A stretch of DNA of 58,392 nt from an uncultured Bacteroidales bacterium (GCA_946403855.1 CAMJBH010000013.1:1-58392); one strand, 5' to 3'; positions 43,421-53,349 are shown, counted from the first letter of the stretch. Translations and numbers: made by a program. Notes: generated from the sequence alone by a model not told the origin.

Positions 43421-44647
43421 ATGAAAGCTATAATTCGTTTCTTGACCATAGCGTCTTTGTGCGCCATTTCAATGGCATGTGCTGACAATTCATTAGTCCC
43501 TGATAATATGCGGGGCGTTTGGAGCGGAGAAATCGACGGCCTGGGTCTTGCCATTGTTGTACACTTGGGGGATACATGTACCTTCGATTCACCCGACCAA
43601 GGCGCTTACGGTCTGGCTGCTGAATACAAGAATCTGCGAGGCGGGGCGTTGAAACTGAAGTTCAAGGGCATCCCCGGCAACATCAAAGGCAGGCTCGAGG
43701 GAGACTCGCTCATATGCACATTCTCTCAGGTGGGGATAAAAAAGCGCCTTGCCATGGGACGCGGCCCCTTGGTCCGCAACCGCCCGCAGACGCCATGCCC
43801 TCCCTTTCCTTATGATATAGAAGAAGTTAGCTTTGGACATGACAGCTTGGCTCTGAGCGGCACCCTCACATCCCCGGCGGGGTGTGATCCCGGTAAAACA
43901 ACGGCAGTGGTGTTTGTCAGCGGCAGCGGAAAACAGGATAGGGACGAAACCTTAATGGACCATAGGCCCTTTGCCGTTCTTTCCGATGCGCTCGCCCGCA
44001 ACAGTATTGCGTCCCTGCGTTATGACGACCGCGGATGCGGGAAATCGGGAGGTGTCTTCGAAGAGTGCACTACTTTCGATTTTGCCGATGATGCGCGCGC
44101 TGCGCTTAACTTCTTGCGCAACAGAGGATTCTCTTCGGTCGGTGTCATCGGCCACAGCGAAGGCGGCACGATTGCATTCATTATGGCTGCAGATGAAAGT
44201 AATGCTCCGGATTTTATCGTCAGCCTTGCCGGAATGGCAGACCGAGGCGACAGCACTTTGGTCCGGCAGATGACGCGTATGTTCGAGCTGCAGGGCGTTC
44301 CAGGAAAGATGGCTGCTTTCGCTGCTAAGACATCAATGCGGAAAATGGTGAAACAGAAGAATATATGGCTTGATTGCTTCCTCTCTCTCGACCCTGCGCC
44401 TTACATATCCGCTATAAAGTGCCCGTGCCTGGCTCTAAATGGAGAGAAGGACTGCCAGGTCATACCGGAATTCAACCTTTCCAAAATCCAGGCCCTTTGC
44501 AAGGATGCAGAGACAAAGCTTTATCCGGATTTGAATCATCTTTTCCAGCATTGCACCACCGGTCTGTCCGATGAATATTCCCGGATAGAAGAGACATTCT
44601 CTCCCGAGGTGGCTTCGGATATCATTGCTTGGATCCAGAAGCGTTAG
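43421..44647 (+). CDS. Alpha/beta-hydrolase lipoprotein
   Basis: 408 aa from ATG 43421, which gives a lipoprotein signal (AISMAC, C20); an in-frame TTG at 43409 is less likely. About 30-120 is a beta-rich N-terminal domain (MRGVWSGEIDGLGLAIVVHL). The hydrolase domain follows, with oxyanion region VFVSGSGKQDRDE, nucleophile S246 in GHSEGG, Asp in NGEKDCQV and His in DLNHLFQ. Relatives are annotated as acyl-peptidase or esterase-like (BAAT/S9-related) proteins with a DUF3887-like N-terminal part. Substrate unknown; probably periplasmic. Monocistronic; convergent with rsmD. Confidence 0.87.
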   Translation: MKAIIRFLTIASLCAISMACADNSLVPDNMRGVWSGEIDGLGLAIVVHLGDTCTFDSPDQGAYGLAAEYKNLRGGALKLKFKGIPGNIKGRLEGDSLICTFSQVGIKKRLAMGRGPLVRNRPQTPCPPFPYDIEEVSFGHDSLALSGTLTSPAGCDPGKTTAVVFVSGSGKQDRDETLMDHRPFAVLSDALARNSIASLRYDDRGCGKSGGVFEECTTFDFADDARAALNFLRNRGFSSVGVIGHSEGGTIAFIMAADESNAPDFIVSLAGMADRGDSTLVRQMTRMFELQGVPGKMAAFAAKTSMRKMVKQKNIWLDCFLSLDPAPYISAIKCPCLALNGEKDCQVIPEFNLSKIQALCKDAETKLYPDLNHLFQHCTTGLSDEYSRIEETFSPEVASDIIAWIQKR

Positions 44648-44672
44648 CTCTAAGCTTTTGAGGGACCGATGG

Positions 44673-45209
44673 TTACGGTTTGCTGAAGAAGCTGAAGTGA
44701 ACGCGGCCATAGCTGCGCTCTTTTACGAAGCACGGATGATCTTTGAAGGAATACTCGCCGCCGTGCTCCAGTATGAAGTAGCAGTCCGGGTGCAGAATGT
44801 CAAGCGACAGCACCTTATCTGGAATGCCGTCCAGGCCTTCCAGCGCATATGGCGGATCGGCGAAAATGATATCGAACTTCTCTCGGCAGATTGGGAGAAA
44901 ATCGAAGACATTGGAGTGGACTGCAGTAACGTTGGATAACCCGAGCCGCGCAGCCTCCCGTTTGATGAATGCGGCATTGTCCCGGGACATTTCGACCGTC
45001 CAGATGTGTCCCGCGCCCCTGGAAGCAAATTCAAAAGTAACTATTCCTGTGCCTCCGAAAAGATCCAGGACCTTGAGGTCGTCGAATTCGTACTCGTTGT
45101 CAAGGATATTGAACAAACCTTCGCGGGCAAAGTCGGTAGTGGGACGGGCCTTGTAGCCCATGGGCGGCAGTATGGTTTTGCCTTTCAGTTTACCTCCGAT
45201 TATTCTCAT
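44673..45209 (-). CDS. rsmD: 16S rRNA (guanine966-N2)-methyltransferase RsmD
   Basis: 178 aa from ATG 45209 (MRIIGGKLKGK), 1 nt after the DUF3822 stop. RPTTDFAREGLFNIL, the SAM motif LDLFGGTGIVTFEFASRG, VEMSRDNAAFIKRE and the DPPY catalytic motif (IIFADPPY) are typical. It methylates G966 of 16S rRNA during 30S assembly. The order hypothetical-DUF3822-rsmD is a conserved Bacteroidota arrangement. Confidence 0.93.
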   Translation of the reverse strand: MRIIGGKLKGKTILPPMGYKARPTTDFAREGLFNILDNEYEFDDLKVLDLFGGTGIVTFEFASRGAGHIWTVEMSRDNAAFIKREAARLGLSNVTAVHSNVFDFLPICREKFDIIFADPPYALEGLDGIPDKVLSLDILHPDCYFILEHGGEYSFKDHPCFVKERSYGRVHFSFFSKP

Positions 45210-45210
45210 G

Positions 45211-45681
45211 TCATTTGTTACCCTCGGCGGCGGGCTGGCATTCGACCGATTTAAAGTAACGGTAGAGCAACATTTGCTCATCCTCCGGGAGATGGTGCCT
45301 GAAATGAATTGTGGTTACTTCCGGGTTGAGCTGCAGCGACTTAAGAGCAAGAAATATATAGTATAGGGCGGTCGTGAAATCCGGAGCCGGATAAACGTTA
45401 GCCAGCAGCAGACTCTTGCCCTGTGCCAAGGCAAGCCATATCCGGCCGTCTTTCCAGCTGCAGAGCAATTTATTGTATTCCGGACACTTGGGAAGGTCTT
45501 CAAGAATAAAAAAGATTTCCGGCGGGACTCCTGCCCCGTCGGAAATATATATCAGCTCCGCGCCATACTGCGGGATTGCTTTATGGTCAACTTTGTCCCC
45601 GTCTTTCAAACTCACAATCTCGGACAATGCTTCTCGCGCAGTTTCCGGATTGAAAAAGTTTACAGGAACAAGGGTAAACAC
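45211..45681 (-). CDS. Short DUF3822-family protein
   Basis: 156 aa from GTG 45681. FTLVPVNFFNPETAREAL, EDLPKCPEYNKLLCSWKDGRIW and LALKSLQLNPEVTTIHF match the middle and C-terminal part of DUF3822, an actin-like-fold family encoded next to rsmD in Bacteroidota. Family members I know are about 250-280 aa, so the N-terminal 90-100 residues seem absent: the frame is closed by TAA at 45697-45699 and the upstream gene ends at 45687. Either a reduced form or a truncation. Function unknown. Confidence 0.72.
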   Translation of the reverse strand: MFTLVPVNFFNPETAREALSEIVSLKDGDKVDHKAIPQYGAELIYISDGAGVPPEIFFILEDLPKCPEYNKLLCSWKDGRIWLALAQGKSLLLANVYPAPDFTTALYYIFLALKSLQLNPEVTTIHFRHHLPEDEQMLLYRYFKSVECQPAAEGNK

Positions 45682-45686
45682 TGCCG

Positions 45687-46379
45687 CTACTCCCAGTTAC
45701 CTGCGTTGTTGTTAGGAGCGGTAATGCTTCCAACCTGGAGACCTTCGTACTTGTTCTGGTCCCTGCGGTCGGCGTCGAGGTTGATCCTGAGCTGGTTGTC
45801 CATGCCCTTAAGCAGGAGCTTGTAAGGCATCTTGGCCTCGAAGAGGGGAACGGGAACTCCGGACACCATGTGTGTTTCTGCAGTCATTTCCACAGGAGCG
45901 CCGCCGGAGAAAGGAATGGTAGCGAGGGAATCGATGCAGAAATCGTCTCTGTGGAGGAAGAGGGTATCCTTGACGGGAATCTGGGTGGCCACGGAGAACA
46001 CCAGGTTCTTGTCACCGGCATTGTACATTTCGAGAAGCTTCTCAGGAGTGATTTTGCGGTTGGCTTTCTTTACTTTCTCTGTGTGGGCCCATGCGATAGA
46101 GTCGTCGGCGGAACCAATCTGCATGACAACGGACATTTTGCCGTTCTCATAGAAGTTCTTGAGGGAGTCGATGGTGGATACGAACTTGCCGTTGACGCTC
46201 TTGTATGCAACCTGGAGCGTACGGATGTCTTTTAGGCGCTGGATAGCGACAGCTTCCCTTTTATCTTTCTGCTTGTTGAAGTTAACAGGCTTCATGATGC
46301 TGCTGTAAATCGCATACACCAGACCGACAATTCCGATGAAGAGGATAACCTCAAGAATGATCTTTAATGCTTTGTTCAT
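45687..46379 (-). CDS. Conserved hypothetical single-pass membrane protein
   Basis: 230 aa. One N-terminal helix (about 6-26, IILEVILFIGIVGLVYAIY) is followed by a periplasmic part whose start, AIQRLKDIRTLQVAYKSVNGKFVSTIDSL, recalls the beginning of type II secretion pseudopilins (helix then sample-like fold) but without the prepilin cleavage site. It ends in an Asn-rich tail. This protein family is commonly upstream of DUF3822-rsmD; function unknown. Good promoter (46412-46442). Confidence 0.8.
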   Translation of the reverse strand: MNKALKIILEVILFIGIVGLVYAIYSSIMKPVNFNKQKDKREAVAIQRLKDIRTLQVAYKSVNGKFVSTIDSLKNFYENGKMSVVMQIGSADDSIAWAHTEKVKKANRKITPEKLLEMYNAGDKNLVFSVATQIPVKDTLFLHRDDFCIDSLATIPFSGGAPVEMTAETHMVSGVPVPLFEAKMPYKLLLKGMDNQLRINLDADRRDQNKYEGLQVGSITAPNNNAGNWE

Positions 46380-46411
46380 TTTATGTGTTCTTATTTATTT
46401 CCAAAGTCGGA

Positions 46412-46442
46412 CAAAGTTATAAAAATGATTTATGAAATGCAA
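46412..46442 (-). promoter_or_regulatory. Promoter of the hypothetical-DUF3822-rsmD operon
   Basis: Minus strand TTG (46442-46440), 20-nt spacer, TAACTTTG (46419-46412); leader about 30 nt. Confidence 0.75.
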
Positions 46443-46451
46443 TATTATTGT

Positions 46452-46459
46452 TAAATTTG
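46452..46459 (+). promoter_or_regulatory. -7 box of the nrnA operon
   Basis: TAAATTTG ending 4 nt before the GTG start at 46464, so the mRNA must be leaderless if this box is used and this start is right. Confidence 0.6.
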
Positions 46460-46463
46460 CAAC

Positions 46464-47516
46464 GTGAATATAAGCGAAAAGGCCCTGCTATTAAGCGGCT
46501 GGATAGATGAGGCGCAGTGTATTACATGCGTCTGCCATGCTCGTCCGGACGGTGATGCGGCGGGCAGTTGTACGGCCATGACCGGATACCTCAGAAAGTG
46601 CCGGTTCAAGGATGCTGTGTCGGTTTATCCCGACGCGGCGCCTGACTCTTTGGGCTTTGTGACCTCGCTCTCTCCGCATATCACGGCAGATACCGATCTG
46701 TCCCGGGCGAAGGCCCGCATTGGCAGTACCGATTTACTTATATGCCTGGATTTTAACACTTTGTCCCGTGCCGAAGGGCTCGAGGAAGACCTGCGCTCCG
46801 CCCATTGCAGAAAGGTCCTCATCGATCATCATCAGTCTCCGGTCCTAAGCGACTTTGACCTGTGCTTCAGCAACACGGACGTGTCATCTGCCTGCGAACT
46901 GCTTTATTCGGTGCTCATGCTGATGCCGGACGTGAATGCCGATGCGTCCCGTCTTCCCTCGGAATCGGCCGAAGCGCTCATGACCGGCATGACCACGGAT
47001 ACCAATAATTTTGCGAACTCCGTATTCCCCGGAACGTTCCGCATGGCGTCCGATCTGCTAGCCTGCGGCGTGGACCGTAATGCGCTGATAGACAAGCTGT
47101 ATTTCTGCGAACGCCCCAACCGGCTTGCGGCCCAGGGAGAGATGCTTTCCACACACATGAAGATCCTTCCCTGCGGAGCGGCGGTCACTGTGCTGCACAA
47201 GGATTTCTATGAGCGTCATGCGCTGATGGACGGAGAGACGGAAGGTTTCGTAAACTTGCCCCTTGCCGTCAAGGATGTGCGCCTGAGCATATTAGTAAAA
47301 GAGGAGGAGTCCGGGAAAATGCGCGTTTCGCTCCGCTCCAAGGCAGGCGTTTCCGCCAGGCGTCTTGCCGCCGAATGTTTCCACGGTGGCGGGCACGAGC
47401 AGGCCTCCGGAGGCAAAATTCTTATCCCCGAGGATATTAAGTCCCCCGGCGAGGCTGATGCGTATGTGGCTGACGTGGCGGCACGGTTCATGCAGGACAA
47501 TTATACAGAAGATTGA
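46464..47516 (+). CDS. nrnA: NrnA-like DHH/DHHA1 phosphoesterase
   Basis: 350 aa, GTG start. DHH domain motifs CHARPDGDAAGS, LICLDFN and LIDHHQSP, then a DHHA1 domain ending in HGGGHEQASGG. It degrades nanoRNAs and pAp or linear cyclic-dinucleotide products (pApA, pGpG) to mononucleotides. First gene of an operon with an FKBP lipoprotein, MATE pump and cytidylate-kinase-like gene, all spaced 1-3 nt. The nearest in-frame ATG is far inside the domain, so the GTG start is well supported. Confidence 0.92.
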   Translation: MNISEKALLLSGWIDEAQCITCVCHARPDGDAAGSCTAMTGYLRKCRFKDAVSVYPDAAPDSLGFVTSLSPHITADTDLSRAKARIGSTDLLICLDFNTLSRAEGLEEDLRSAHCRKVLIDHHQSPVLSDFDLCFSNTDVSSACELLYSVLMLMPDVNADASRLPSESAEALMTGMTTDTNNFANSVFPGTFRMASDLLACGVDRNALIDKLYFCERPNRLAAQGEMLSTHMKILPCGAAVTVLHKDFYERHALMDGETEGFVNLPLAVKDVRLSILVKEEESGKMRVSLRSKAGVSARRLAAECFHGGGHEQASGGKILIPEDIKSPGEADAYVADVAARFMQDNYTED

Positions 47517-47518
47517 AA

Positions 47519-48577
47519 ATGAAGAAAAACACCATACTTATCGCCGCCGTTGCGGCTCTTTTGGCGACCGCTTGCGCCCAGACTCCCAAGTCTTATGATA
47601 CGGACGCGACCAAGCGCTATCTCGAAGCCTGGGTGCATGTGCAGAAGCAAAAGCATCCGGACTACCTTTGGAAACAAACCGAACTGGGATCTTGGATACT
47701 CGAGGATGTTCCCGGGACAGGGGACCCTATAACAGAGCTTGAAGATTCCTTCTATGTGAGGGTCAACTATACTTATACCGATCTTTCAGGGACCGTGTCC
47801 GGAACCACGTATGAGCGTGTGGCCCAGCAGGTTGGCACTTATGCCGAAACCCACTACTACGGGCCGGTTATCTGGTATGCGAAGGGCCTGTATGCCGGTC
47901 TGGAGGAATTAATCATGGGCATGAAGCCAGGCGGGAAACGCAAGGCCATGATCCCTTCCTGGCTGATGAATTACAACCGCTTCGACACTCCCGAAGGGTA
48001 TCTTACGGCAGACCAGTCAAAGAACGGCGATACCGGCATATATGAAGTGGAGCTCGTAGAGTACTTCAATTACGTGAACGAGTGGGAGCTCGACTCTATC
48101 AGCCGCTACCTGACTCACAATTATGCAAAACAATTCGGTACCGATGCCAAAAAGGCCAAAGCCGACTCGACTGGCACTTACGGACTATACTACATTCAGG
48201 AAAAAGCTCCTTCGGACACCACTAGCCTGAGGGATACGACGGTTTATATCAATTATATAGGCCGCTTGCTCGACGGACGCGTATTCGATACGTCCATACG
48301 CGACACCGCTATATTCCACGGAATATACAGCGACGCCAGAGAGTATGAACCCGTGTCCATAGAATTCGGAAGCAACTGGTCCGACACCAAGATGGGCAGT
48401 TCGAGCAGCAGCGTAATACAAGGCTTCGCCCGGACGCTTTGGAACATGAAGTCGTTCGAAAAGGGCACCGGCATCTTCTACTCCGTGCTTGGCTATGGAT
48501 ACAGGGGCTCCGGCTCTTCTATCCCCAGCTATGCTCCGCTGCGCTTCGATATTGAACTTGTAGCAGAACCCAACTGA
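47519..48577 (+). CDS. Lipoprotein with two FKBP-type prolyl isomerase domains
   Basis: 352 aa from ATG 47519 (an in-frame TTG at 47513 is possible). Lipoprotein signal ending at LLATAC. Two FKBP-like domains: about 55-195 (DSFYVRVNYTYTDLSGTV, LEELIMGMKPGGKRKAMIPS) and about 225-352 (TTVYINYIGRLLDGRVFDTS, VIQGFARTLWNMKSFEKGT). The second keeps more active-site residues. Expected to catalyse proline isomerisation or chaperone folding of envelope proteins. Downstream of nrnA by 2 nt; one nt before the MATE gene. Confidence 0.87.
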   Translation: MKKNTILIAAVAALLATACAQTPKSYDTDATKRYLEAWVHVQKQKHPDYLWKQTELGSWILEDVPGTGDPITELEDSFYVRVNYTYTDLSGTVSGTTYERVAQQVGTYAETHYYGPVIWYAKGLYAGLEELIMGMKPGGKRKAMIPSWLMNYNRFDTPEGYLTADQSKNGDTGIYEVELVEYFNYVNEWELDSISRYLTHNYAKQFGTDAKKAKADSTGTYGLYYIQEKAPSDTTSLRDTTVYINYIGRLLDGRVFDTSIRDTAIFHGIYSDAREYEPVSIEFGSNWSDTKMGSSSSSVIQGFARTLWNMKSFEKGTGIFYSVLGYGYRGSGSSIPSYAPLRFDIELVAEPN

Positions 48578-48578
48578 T

Positions 48579-49973
48579 ATGGCGGACGCATCTGCCGCTC
48601 CGCTTGAGCTGGGAACCGAAAAAATCGGTACATTACTGCGAAAGTACGCCGTCCCGGGCATTATCGCCCAGACGGCTGCGTCGCTTTACAATATGGTGGA
48701 CAGCATCTACATCGGACATATTCCCGATGTAGGTCCCTATGCTATCTCAGGTCTTGCGGTGACCTTCCCGCTGATGAACATCAGCATAGCCCTGGGTACG
48801 CTCGTAGGCGTGGGAGCCATGACCTTGATCTCTATCCTGCTGGGGCAAAAGAACTACCAGGCTGCCAATAAGGTGTTATCCAACACGCTCACGCTCAATA
48901 CGATAATAGGTATCCTTTATACCATCGTAGCGATGCTTTTCCTGGATCCGATTCTATACTTTTTCGGAGCCAGCGAAAAAACTATACCTTATGCGCGGGA
49001 CTACATGACCATTATCATCCTGGGCAATACATTTGCCCATCTGATGCATGGTTTCAACGGAATAATACGCTGCTCCGGCCACCCTAAGACGGCGATGGGA
49101 CTCACTCTTTTCACGGTGATTTTCAACGCCATACTCGACCCCATACTTATCTTCGGATTCGGAATGGGCATAAGCGGAGCTGCTCTGGCTACGGTAATTT
49201 GCCAGCTTCTTGCCCTTGCATATACTTTCAAATTCCTGTCGGACAAGAAACACTTCCTGCACTTCGGCAAGCCTCTGTTCAGGCTCGACGGCAGAATTGC
49301 CAGGCAGTCCCTGGCCATCGGGGTGGGGCCTTTCCTCATGAATTGCGCCGCAAGCCTGGTCGCGTTGTTCGTCAATCAGCAGTTGCGCAAATATGGCGGC
49401 GACCTGGCCATCGGAGCCTACGGCATCGTGAATCGCATCACAATGCTTTTCGCCATGATCTGCATGGGTTTCAACCAGGGGCTCCAGCCTATTGCAGGCT
49501 ATAATTACGGCGCCCGTCAGTACCATAGGGTGAAAGAGATTTTCGTCCTTACCGCCAAGTGGGAAGTACTGGTTACAACGCTCTGCTGCCTCATTTCGGT
49601 GCTCATTCCGCAGTATGCCGTGAGGCTGTTTACCAATGACCCCGAACTCATCGCCATGTCGGCCAAAGGCCTCAGGGTGATGAACTGCGGATTTGCCCTG
49701 GTGGGCTTCGGTATGGTGTCGTCCAATTTGTTCCAGTGCCTTGGGATGGTCAAGATTTCCATTTTCTTGTCGCTTTCCCGCCAGCTTATTTTCCTTCTGC
49801 CTCTCATTTATACTTTACCGATCTGGTTCAAGGAAACAGGAGTGTGGATGAGTTTCCCGATATCAGACATCCTCAATATAATCGTGTCGGCGTTTTTTAT
49901 TGTCCGGCTTTTCAGAAAGTTTAATCGTCTCCAGGACGGCGAAGACTCCTCGTCCCTGGGCGGAGCGGTATAG
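48579..49973 (+). CDS. MATE family multidrug/Na+ antiporter
   Basis: 464 aa, twelve membrane helices in two bundles. YNMVDSIYIGHI, AISGLAVTFPLMNI, LGTLVGVGAMTLISILLGQ and GFNQGLQPIAGYNYGARQYHRVKE are typical of the NorM/DinF-like MATE group. It expels cationic organic compounds in exchange for Na+ or H+. The third gene of the nrnA operon; no regulator nearby. Confidence 0.93.
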   Translation: MADASAAPLELGTEKIGTLLRKYAVPGIIAQTAASLYNMVDSIYIGHIPDVGPYAISGLAVTFPLMNISIALGTLVGVGAMTLISILLGQKNYQAANKVLSNTLTLNTIIGILYTIVAMLFLDPILYFFGASEKTIPYARDYMTIIILGNTFAHLMHGFNGIIRCSGHPKTAMGLTLFTVIFNAILDPILIFGFGMGISGAALATVICQLLALAYTFKFLSDKKHFLHFGKPLFRLDGRIARQSLAIGVGPFLMNCAASLVALFVNQQLRKYGGDLAIGAYGIVNRITMLFAMICMGFNQGLQPIAGYNYGARQYHRVKEIFVLTAKWEVLVTTLCCLISVLIPQYAVRLFTNDPELIAMSAKGLRVMNCGFALVGFGMVSSNLFQCLGMVKISIFLSLSRQLIFLLPLIYTLPIWFKETGVWMSFPISDILNIIVSAFFIVRLFRKFNRLQDGEDSSSLGGAV

Positions 49974-49976
49974 CCT

Positions 49977-50591
49977 ATGTTTAAGCGTATTTTAATTACA
50001 GTCGGGCGGCAGACCGGTAGCGGGGGCAAACGCATTGCAAATGCCCTCGGAGAGCGGCTCGGAATAGCGGTTTACGATAACGAACTGCTCATAAAAGCGG
50101 CCGAGAAAAGCGGCCTGAGCGAAGACTTTTTCAAGAAGTCCGACGAGCGTAGGAACTTTTTGAACCTCGGAAGCCTGTTCGGGGCTCCCCGCTATGGCGA
50201 CTTTGGGCGCAACGTGCTGAACGAAAGCGAGTTGTTCCGTATCCAAAGCGAAACCATAAGGGAAATAGCCACCCAGGGCAGCGCGATATTCGTGGGCCGG
50301 GCGTCCGATTATGTCCTGCGTGACCTTAACTCGCTCGATATTTTTATCAGCGCTCCTATTGCGAACCGAATAGATGCGGTGGCCCTCCGGGAAGGCATAA
50401 GCAAGGAACAGGCGGAGGAGCTGATACGCAAAAAAGACCGTAACCGCAAAGATTATTATGACCTTATCACGATGGGAGACAACTGGGGCGTGGCGTCCCA
50501 CTACGATTTATGTGTGGATTCTTCCATCCTCGGTATCGACGGCACCGCCGACTTCATAGTGAGCTTCGGAAAGGCGGCCGGACGTATCTGA
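49977..50591 (+). CDS. Cytidylate kinase-like family protein
   Basis: 204 aa. GRQTGSGGKRIANALGERLGI is the P-loop of the cytidylate-kinase-like (Cytidylate_kin2) family, followed by VYDNELLIKAAEKSGLSEDFF, FVGRASDYVLRD and RKKDRNRKDYYDLIT (lid-like). These proteins are widespread in anaerobes and may phosphorylate CMP or another nucleotide; the activity is unproven. Last gene of the nrnA operon, 3 nt after the MATE gene. Confidence 0.88.
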   Translation: MFKRILITVGRQTGSGGKRIANALGERLGIAVYDNELLIKAAEKSGLSEDFFKKSDERRNFLNLGSLFGAPRYGDFGRNVLNESELFRIQSETIREIATQGSAIFVGRASDYVLRDLNSLDIFISAPIANRIDAVALREGISKEQAEELIRKKDRNRKDYYDLITMGDNWGVASHYDLCVDSSILGIDGTADFIVSFGKAAGRI

Positions 50592-50599
50592 TTTTTCAC

Positions 50600-50607
50600 T
50601 ATATTTG
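50600..50607 (+). promoter_or_regulatory. -7 box of prfB-fumarase-serB
   Basis: TATATTTG 22 nt before ATG 50630; no good -33 box seen. Confidence 0.55.
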
Positions 50608-50629
50608 TGAGATTTAACAATTCTTCGAA

Positions 50630-51697
50630 ATGATAAACCAGGAACAGGTCAAGGAACTCGAACTTCGCGTTGATGCGCTTTACAAATATCTGAAGATTGA
50701 GGCCAGGCGCAGTGAAGTAGCCGAGAAGGAAGCTCACAGCCAGGAGCCTGGTTTCTGGGACGATCCCAAGGAGGCTGAGCTCTTCCTGAAAGGGATGAAT
50801 TCCGTAAAAGCCTGGGTCACAGCATATGACAAGCTCAGAAGCGAACTGGACGATCTTGGCGTGCTGCTTGAACTCGACCCCGAGGGACCCGATACCGATG
50901 CCGCATACGCATCCGTGCTGTCCGGCATCGAAGACCTCGAGCTCAAGAATATGCTGGGAGCGGAAGGCGACAATCTGGGCGCCGTTCTGACCATAAACTC
51001 CGGAGCCGGCGGCACCGAAGCTAATGACTGGAGCGCCATGCTCATGCGCATGTACATCCGCTGGGGCGAGCGCAACGGATACAAAATGACTACTACCGAA
51101 CTGATTGAGGGAGACGAAGCCGGTATTAAATCCTGCACGATTCAGTTCGAAGGCGACTTTGCTTACGGATATCTTAAGTCCGAGTCGGGAGTTCACCGGC
51201 TGGTGCGTATTTCTCCCTTCAATGCCCAGGGCAAGCGCCAGACAACCTTCAGCAGCGTGTTCGTCTATCCTCTGGTGGACGACAGCATCAACATCGAAAT
51301 AAACCCTTCAGACATAGAATGGGATACTTTCCGAAGCGGCGGTCACGGCGGCCAGAACGTCAATAAAGTCGAGACCGGCGTGCGCGTGCGCCACATTCCC
51401 ACGGGCATCACGGTAGAAAACACCGAGACCCGTTCCCAGCAGGACAACCGCCAGCGCGCGTTGCTCATCCTGAAGTCCCGCCTCTATGACATAGAGCTCA
51501 AAAAGCGTCAGGAAAAGCAGGCGGAGCTTGAAGGTCAGAAGAAGAAAATCGAATGGGGCAGCCAGATACGTTCGTATGTGCTTCACCCCTACCGTATGGT
51601 CAAAGACCTGCGGACAGGCTACGAGACAGCCGACACCCAAGGCGTGCTGGACGGCGACCTGAACGCATTTATGAAAGCATTTTTAATGAATCAATAG
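50630..51697 (+). CDS. prfB: Peptide chain release factor 2 (no programmed frameshift)
   Basis: 355 aa in one uninterrupted frame. [11 protein letters not shown] contains the GGQ motif for peptidyl-tRNA hydrolysis, and RISPFNAQ holds the SPF tripeptide that recognises UGA/UAA. The N-terminal domain ([14 protein letters not shown]) aligns with the place where many bacteria have the CUUUGAC frameshift; here the codons read tat ctg aag att with no in-frame UGA, so autoregulation by frameshifting is lost. It stops with TAG. Followed 2 nt later by the fumarase gene. Confidence 0.95.
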   Translation: MINQEQVKELELRVDALYKYLKIEARRSEVAEKEAHSQEPGFWDDPKEAELFLKGMNSVKAWVTAYDKLRSELDDLGVLLELDPEGPDTDAAYASVLSGIEDLELKNMLGAEGDNLGAVLTINSGAGGTEANDWSAMLMRMYIRWGERNGYKMTTTELIEGDEAGIKSCTIQFEGDFAYGYLKSESGVHRLVRISPFNAQGKRQTTFSSVFVYPLVDDSINIEINPSDIEWDTFRSGGHGGQNVNKVETGVRVRHIPTGITVENTETRSQQDNRQRALLILKSRLYDIELKKRQEKQAELEGQKKKIEWGSQIRSYVLHPYRMVKDLRTGYETADTQGVLDGDLNAFMKAFLMNQ

Positions 51698-51699
51698 AT

Positions 51700-53346
51700 A
51701 TGGCAGAATTCAAGTATGCGCCCATGTTCCAGCTTGGGCCTGACACAACAGAGTATTACAAAATTCCCGGTTCCGAGAAGCTCGTAAAAAAATCTAAGCT
51801 CGGCGGTCAATGCGGTTGCGGAGGCAAGACAATCCTCGAGGTCTCTCCCGAAGCCCTCACGTTGGTCGCCCAGCAGTCCTTCCATGACTGCCAGTTCATG
51901 CTGCGCCGTGCCCACAACGAGCAGGTGGCCGAGATCCTCAAGGATCCTGAGGCTTCCGACAACGACAAATACGTGGCCCTGCAGTTCCTGCGCAATGCCG
52001 AAACTGCCGTCAAAGGTGTGCTTCCGTTCTGCCAGGACACAGGTACAGCCATTATCCATGGCGAAAAAGGCCAGCACGTGTGGACGGACTTCGAAGACGA
52101 AGAGGCCCTGAGCCGTGGCGTTTTCAACACCTACACACAGGAGAATCTGCGTTATAGCCAGAACGCTCCGCTTGACATGTACAACGAGGTCAACACCAAG
52201 TGCAACCTCCCCGCCCAGATAGACATAGAAGCCACTCAGGGAGACGAGTATCGTTTCGTCATGGTGGCAAAAGGTGGCGGAAGCGCCAACAAGACCTACT
52301 TCTATCCCATGACCAAGGCCACCATCCAGAACGAAGGCACCCTTATCCCGTTCCTTGTGGAGAAGATGCGCTCGCTCGGTACGGCCGCATGCCCGCCCTA
52401 CCATATAGCGTTCGTGATCGGCGGAACTTCTGCGGAGAAGAACCTTCTTACCGTGAAGCTTGCGAGCATCAAATTCTATGACTCCCTGCCCACTACGGGA
52501 GATGAAACGGGCCGTGCCTTCCGTGATATAGACCTGGAGCAAAAACTCCTGAAGGAAGCTCAGAAGATAGGCCTCGGAGCCCAGTTCGGCGGTAAATATA
52601 TGGCCCACGATATCCGTGTGGTACGTCTTCCCCGGCATGGCGCCAGCTGCCCCATCGGTATGGGCGTGAGCTGCAGTGCAGACCGTAACATCAAGTCCAA
52701 GATCAACGCCGACGGCGTGTGGATTGAGAAGTTGGACACCAACCCCACGGAACTTATTCCCGAAGAGCTCCGCCGTCCCGGCGAAGGCCCCAAGGGCATA
52801 GAGATAAATCTGGACAACGGAATAGACGCAGTGCGCGCGGAGCTTACCAAATATACAGTTGGAACCCGTGTCAATCTGAACGGCACGATCATCGTGGCCC
52901 GCGATATAGCCCACGCCAAACTCAAGGCCCGTCTGGACGCCGGAGAAGGCATGCCCGCCTATTTCAAGGACCATCCCATTCTGTACGCCGGTCCCGCCAA
53001 GACTCCGGAAGGCTATCCTTGCGGTTCCATGGGACCTACTACAGCTAACCGTATGGACCCGTATGTGGATGAATTCCAGGATCATGGCGCATCTCTGGTC
53101 ATGATTGCCAAGGGCAACCGTTCCAAGGCTGTCACCGATGCCTGCCAGAAACACGGCGGCTTCTATCTGGGCACCATAGGCGGTGTGGCAGCAGTGCTTT
53201 CGCAGAGCAGCATTCGCAGCATCGAATGTGTTGAATATCCGGAACTTGGAATGGAAGCGATATGGAAAATACGTGTCGAGGATTTTCCTGCATTCATCCT
53301 TGTTGACGATAAAGGCAACGACTTTTTCAAGACCATAGGACTGTAG
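51700..53346 (+). CDS. fumA: Class I fumarate hydratase (4Fe-4S)
   Basis: 548 aa from ATG 51700; the longer frame runs inside prfB. FCQDTGTA holds C111, the first cluster ligand. [18 protein letters not shown] and [16 protein letters not shown] supply the others and the substrate pocket, and the C-terminal beta domain has [13 protein letters not shown]. It interconverts fumarate and malate and is oxygen-sensitive, fitting an anaerobe that makes succinate. Single-chain form joining the alpha and beta parts. In an operon with prfB and serB. Confidence 0.94.
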   Translation: MAEFKYAPMFQLGPDTTEYYKIPGSEKLVKKSKLGGQCGCGGKTILEVSPEALTLVAQQSFHDCQFMLRRAHNEQVAEILKDPEASDNDKYVALQFLRNAETAVKGVLPFCQDTGTAIIHGEKGQHVWTDFEDEEALSRGVFNTYTQENLRYSQNAPLDMYNEVNTKCNLPAQIDIEATQGDEYRFVMVAKGGGSANKTYFYPMTKATIQNEGTLIPFLVEKMRSLGTAACPPYHIAFVIGGTSAEKNLLTVKLASIKFYDSLPTTGDETGRAFRDIDLEQKLLKEAQKIGLGAQFGGKYMAHDIRVVRLPRHGASCPIGMGVSCSADRNIKSKINADGVWIEKLDTNPTELIPEELRRPGEGPKGIEINLDNGIDAVRAELTKYTVGTRVNLNGTIIVARDIAHAKLKARLDAGEGMPAYFKDHPILYAGPAKTPEGYPCGSMGPTTANRMDPYVDEFQDHGASLVMIAKGNRSKAVTDACQKHGGFYLGTIGGVAAVLSQSSIRSIECVEYPELGMEAIWKIRVEDFPAFILVDDKGNDFFKTIGL

Positions 53347-53349
53347 CCC

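Noticed and set aside
50690..50710. RF2 frameshift site in prfB
   Set aside because: The expected region reads tat ctg aag att, without an in-frame UGA or CUUUGA slippery codon.
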